DNA from: Finegoldia magna ATCC 29328
Lineage (GTDB): Bacteria > Bacillota > Clostridia > Tissierellales > Peptoniphilaceae
Direction: 5' to 3'
Length of the DNA stretch: 64,000 nt
Assembly: GCF_000010185.1 (NCBI RefSeq)
Contig: NC_010376.1
Location: forward strand, 1 to 64,000
This document shows, one piece after another, positions 63,301-64,000 of this stretch. Position numbers and translations under genes: made by a program. Within the stretch, counting starts at the first letter, position 1. Each line of letters starts with the position of its first letter. The notes below the pieces were generated by a model that saw nothing but the letters and a program-made list of their open reading frames with translations, searched no databases and was not told the origin of the DNA.

Positions 63301-64000
63301 AGGATATAAGGTCGCAGATCAAAAATGGGATCCTAAATTTGATACAGAAACTGTTATAAAAGAAGATAAAACTTACACTGCTCAATATACTGATGGTACT
63401 GATGTGATTCCTGTACCAGACCCTACAAATCCACCAGAAAAGCCAGAAGGCTATGTGACAGTGAAATTTGACCTTGATGGCAAGGGCACAAGTACTGACA
63501 CAAAAGAATTCTATGTCAATCCAAACAAGGAAGTGGAAATAACTGCTCCAACAGTTACTGGTATAAATAATTACAGTCAAAAGACAGGCGCTGATGCTTG
63601 GAGTCCAACATTTGCCACAAAGGCAAAATATGCTAAGGATAAAACTTTTGTCGCCCAATATACTTTTGGTAAAGATATAATTCCTCAAAAGCCAGGCGAA
63701 AATAAGCCGGTAGTACCAGATAATTATGTAAAAGTAGAATTTAAGAAGGGTGACCACGGTCTAATCTCTTCAGAAGAAACAACTATCTACTGGGTAAATC
63801 CAGATAAGGAAGTTGATTTGACAGACAAGGCACCAAAGGTAGTTGCCAATGCTGAATATAAACACACAGGTTGGGACAAAGTCTTAAAGGACACATTTAA
63901 GAATACAACTGTCATTACTGCCCAATATAAGAAGAAAGTTGAAACAACAAATCCTAATGATACTGAAAACTATGTAAAAGTAGACTTTGTAGCAGAAAAA
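60341..64000 (+). CDS. Second giant surface repeat protein, cut by the window end
   Basis: The frame is open from ATG 60341 to the last base (1220 codons). AAAGGAG lies 12 to 18 bases ahead. A signal peptide (1-27) is followed by a unique domain (about 75-330), an InlB-type repeat (VTFDANGGKFADF ... FKGWG), the NDFIPTLDQLKGQV module shared with the upstream protein, a MucBP-like YVDENKQPIDPKYHVDGQ unit, and a growing series of GYVTVKF ... FYVNP units near the window end. It is a paralogue of the upstream gene, 23 bases away. Its anchor, if any, lies outside the window. Confidence 0.85.
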   Translation, partial: MKKRILSGILAFILFVQVFALNISYAKDNKHSSDNLVKIGELSKNNYPKIDSATLLRVAKEERNKKKGKRMERGATLFSAKSPYINGQQPADPDKPKYWANVQGELTTRGIDGTTFDWDKVLGKGQKVKLLFTQTNGNVMTGVTYTLLVDKGGTYTWHGSDGKPTYLPLYDVNGNPYTYNVQIERNYSKDIQLVIQESNGTPGVSWKPEGDKQVATISFLNIKIQQVASTKFVSEWHTDVNEADRPQIEGYFKVDDETDNKFNFPKNDTTRTVLRSSFLENFEEDEDNGPWSFLSSELETTPKTVEVKTDTQGLTFKEKDGVKTVKSGDHKFKYDFKYDVINGGKLTMTEVIPVTFDANGGKFADFTAPDTEKQIVKEVDYDGTLTDKAEEPKKERETFKGWGIKDQTSGKLTPVKDSDFLNIKEAKTFYAIWDNNDIVADQLEVKESFKDGTVYVNDFIPTLDQLKGQVKIKDANGDSQALETTDTFEILNDSGDAITGDALKDYLYEKLREKANPKGEPTRLETVRAKITHKNGTTQTVDIPIKVIKNIYEAKTLTEKPYYVPDDYVKVTLDPTTKAKDPQKTYYYVNPKAKVVIPGKDPKGTDGNVFTKWLIDGTDTEYKLAEKPRYKFSDETTIKAQYDKEKQGIVKIAYVDENKQPIDPKYHVDGQKYPSEKFGKLGASAEEGEFVKQGPAFNGYIGGDRAQLKSEKYKNPAEYTVTYQYYKKVTIKEPTNKNIYFPVIFDANEGKFESDPKDKKTVYVYFDGNNATVEKVTFKEVKDEFDKAYKNPTKDGFDFKEWQNAKTDGIKPADDYEIQFKDWDWDADPDNGYVPETFYAHYGKASALVKYLELGGESIADKYKIDGVDYPTEKDGKLDEAIRTDVYTKDTAPKFIGYKFNRIELNPADGKYSLDKKATIKIYYEKLADVIPDTTPEDDSDKPEGYVTVKFLPGDNGSLTGTTKFYVNPKSGKKNSDLTEPTIKANIGYKVADQKWDPKFDTETVIKEDKTYTAQYTDGTDVIPVPDPTNPPEKPEGYVTVKFDLDGKGTSTDTKEFYVNPNKEVEITAPTVTGINNYSQKTGADAWSPTFATKAKYAKDKTFVAQYTFGKDIIPQKPGENKPVVPDNYVKVEFKKGDHGLISSEETTIYWVNPDKEVDLTDKAPKVVANAEYKHTGWDKVLKDTFKNTTVITAQYKKKVETTNPNDTENYVKVDFVAEK

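Noticed and set aside
1-64000. tRNA, rRNA, riboswitch and prophage genes
   Set aside because: I looked for cloverleaf-like, rRNA-like and known aptamer core patterns in the gene-free stretches and for integrase, capsid or transposase proteins. None was convincing.

Overview
The window is AT-rich (roughly one third G+C by eye) and opens at a chromosomal replication origin. A DnaA-box cluster, dnaA, a second DnaA-box cluster with an unwinding element, dnaN, an S4-domain gene, recF, a DUF370 gene, gyrB and gyrA follow in the standard Firmicutes order. Strong AGGAGG-type ribosome sites, TTGACA/TATAAT promoters, lipoproteins, sortase-type tails, CWB2 wall-binding proteins, fumarase, superoxide reductase and a large SufA-like subtilase point to a Gram-positive anaerobic coccus. 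Finegoldia magna or a close Peptoniphilaceae relative is the best guess. This is inference from gene content, not a database match.

Layout. 1-2109: bipartite oriC around dnaA. 2110-13274: one uninterrupted rightward run (dnaN to gyrA, a three-gene sigma/anti-sigma/antagonist set, a FetAB-like transporter, fumarase) with no terminator that I can see. 13346-18167: small accessory genes, namely a minimal sortase-substrate peptide, a GNAT acetyltransferase, DUF3841 and YoaK-type genes, a hicAB toxin-antitoxin module, two paralogous membrane-anchored proteins and a DUF1659/DUF2922/YvrJ operon. 18283-23078: a zinc-uptake operon (znuA-znuC-znuB plus a histidine-triad lipoprotein) behind a Fur-family box. 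23139-30625: a possible PD-(D/E)XK nuclease, transglutaminase-like and rhodanese lipoproteins, a cation antiporter, a CDF transporter, a PAP2 phosphatase, a small membrane protein and an ECF S component. 31023-43179: surface block with a 1960-residue subtilase and a 1554-residue leucine-rich-repeat protein that share nearly identical CWB2 anchors, then a CnaB-type protein with an LPESG tail. 43214-52617: a COG2426 membrane protein, a HAD phosphatase, peptidases of the M29 and M3B families, an ABC/MFS export block, superoxide reductase and a Fic protein with its own HTH. 53034-64000: two tandem giant secreted repeat proteins, the second cut by the window end.

The most unusual pattern is structural. 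Five times, a single gene or small operon is bracketed by two near-identical copies of one terminator hairpin (GNAT; hicAB; the nuclease-like gene; a small membrane protein; the LRR surface gene). Each pair has its own sequence. In at least three pairs the similarity extends beyond the hairpin, and one hairpin is itself split by a nested palindromic element. This suggests that accessory genes enter and leave this chromosome by recombination at duplicated terminators.
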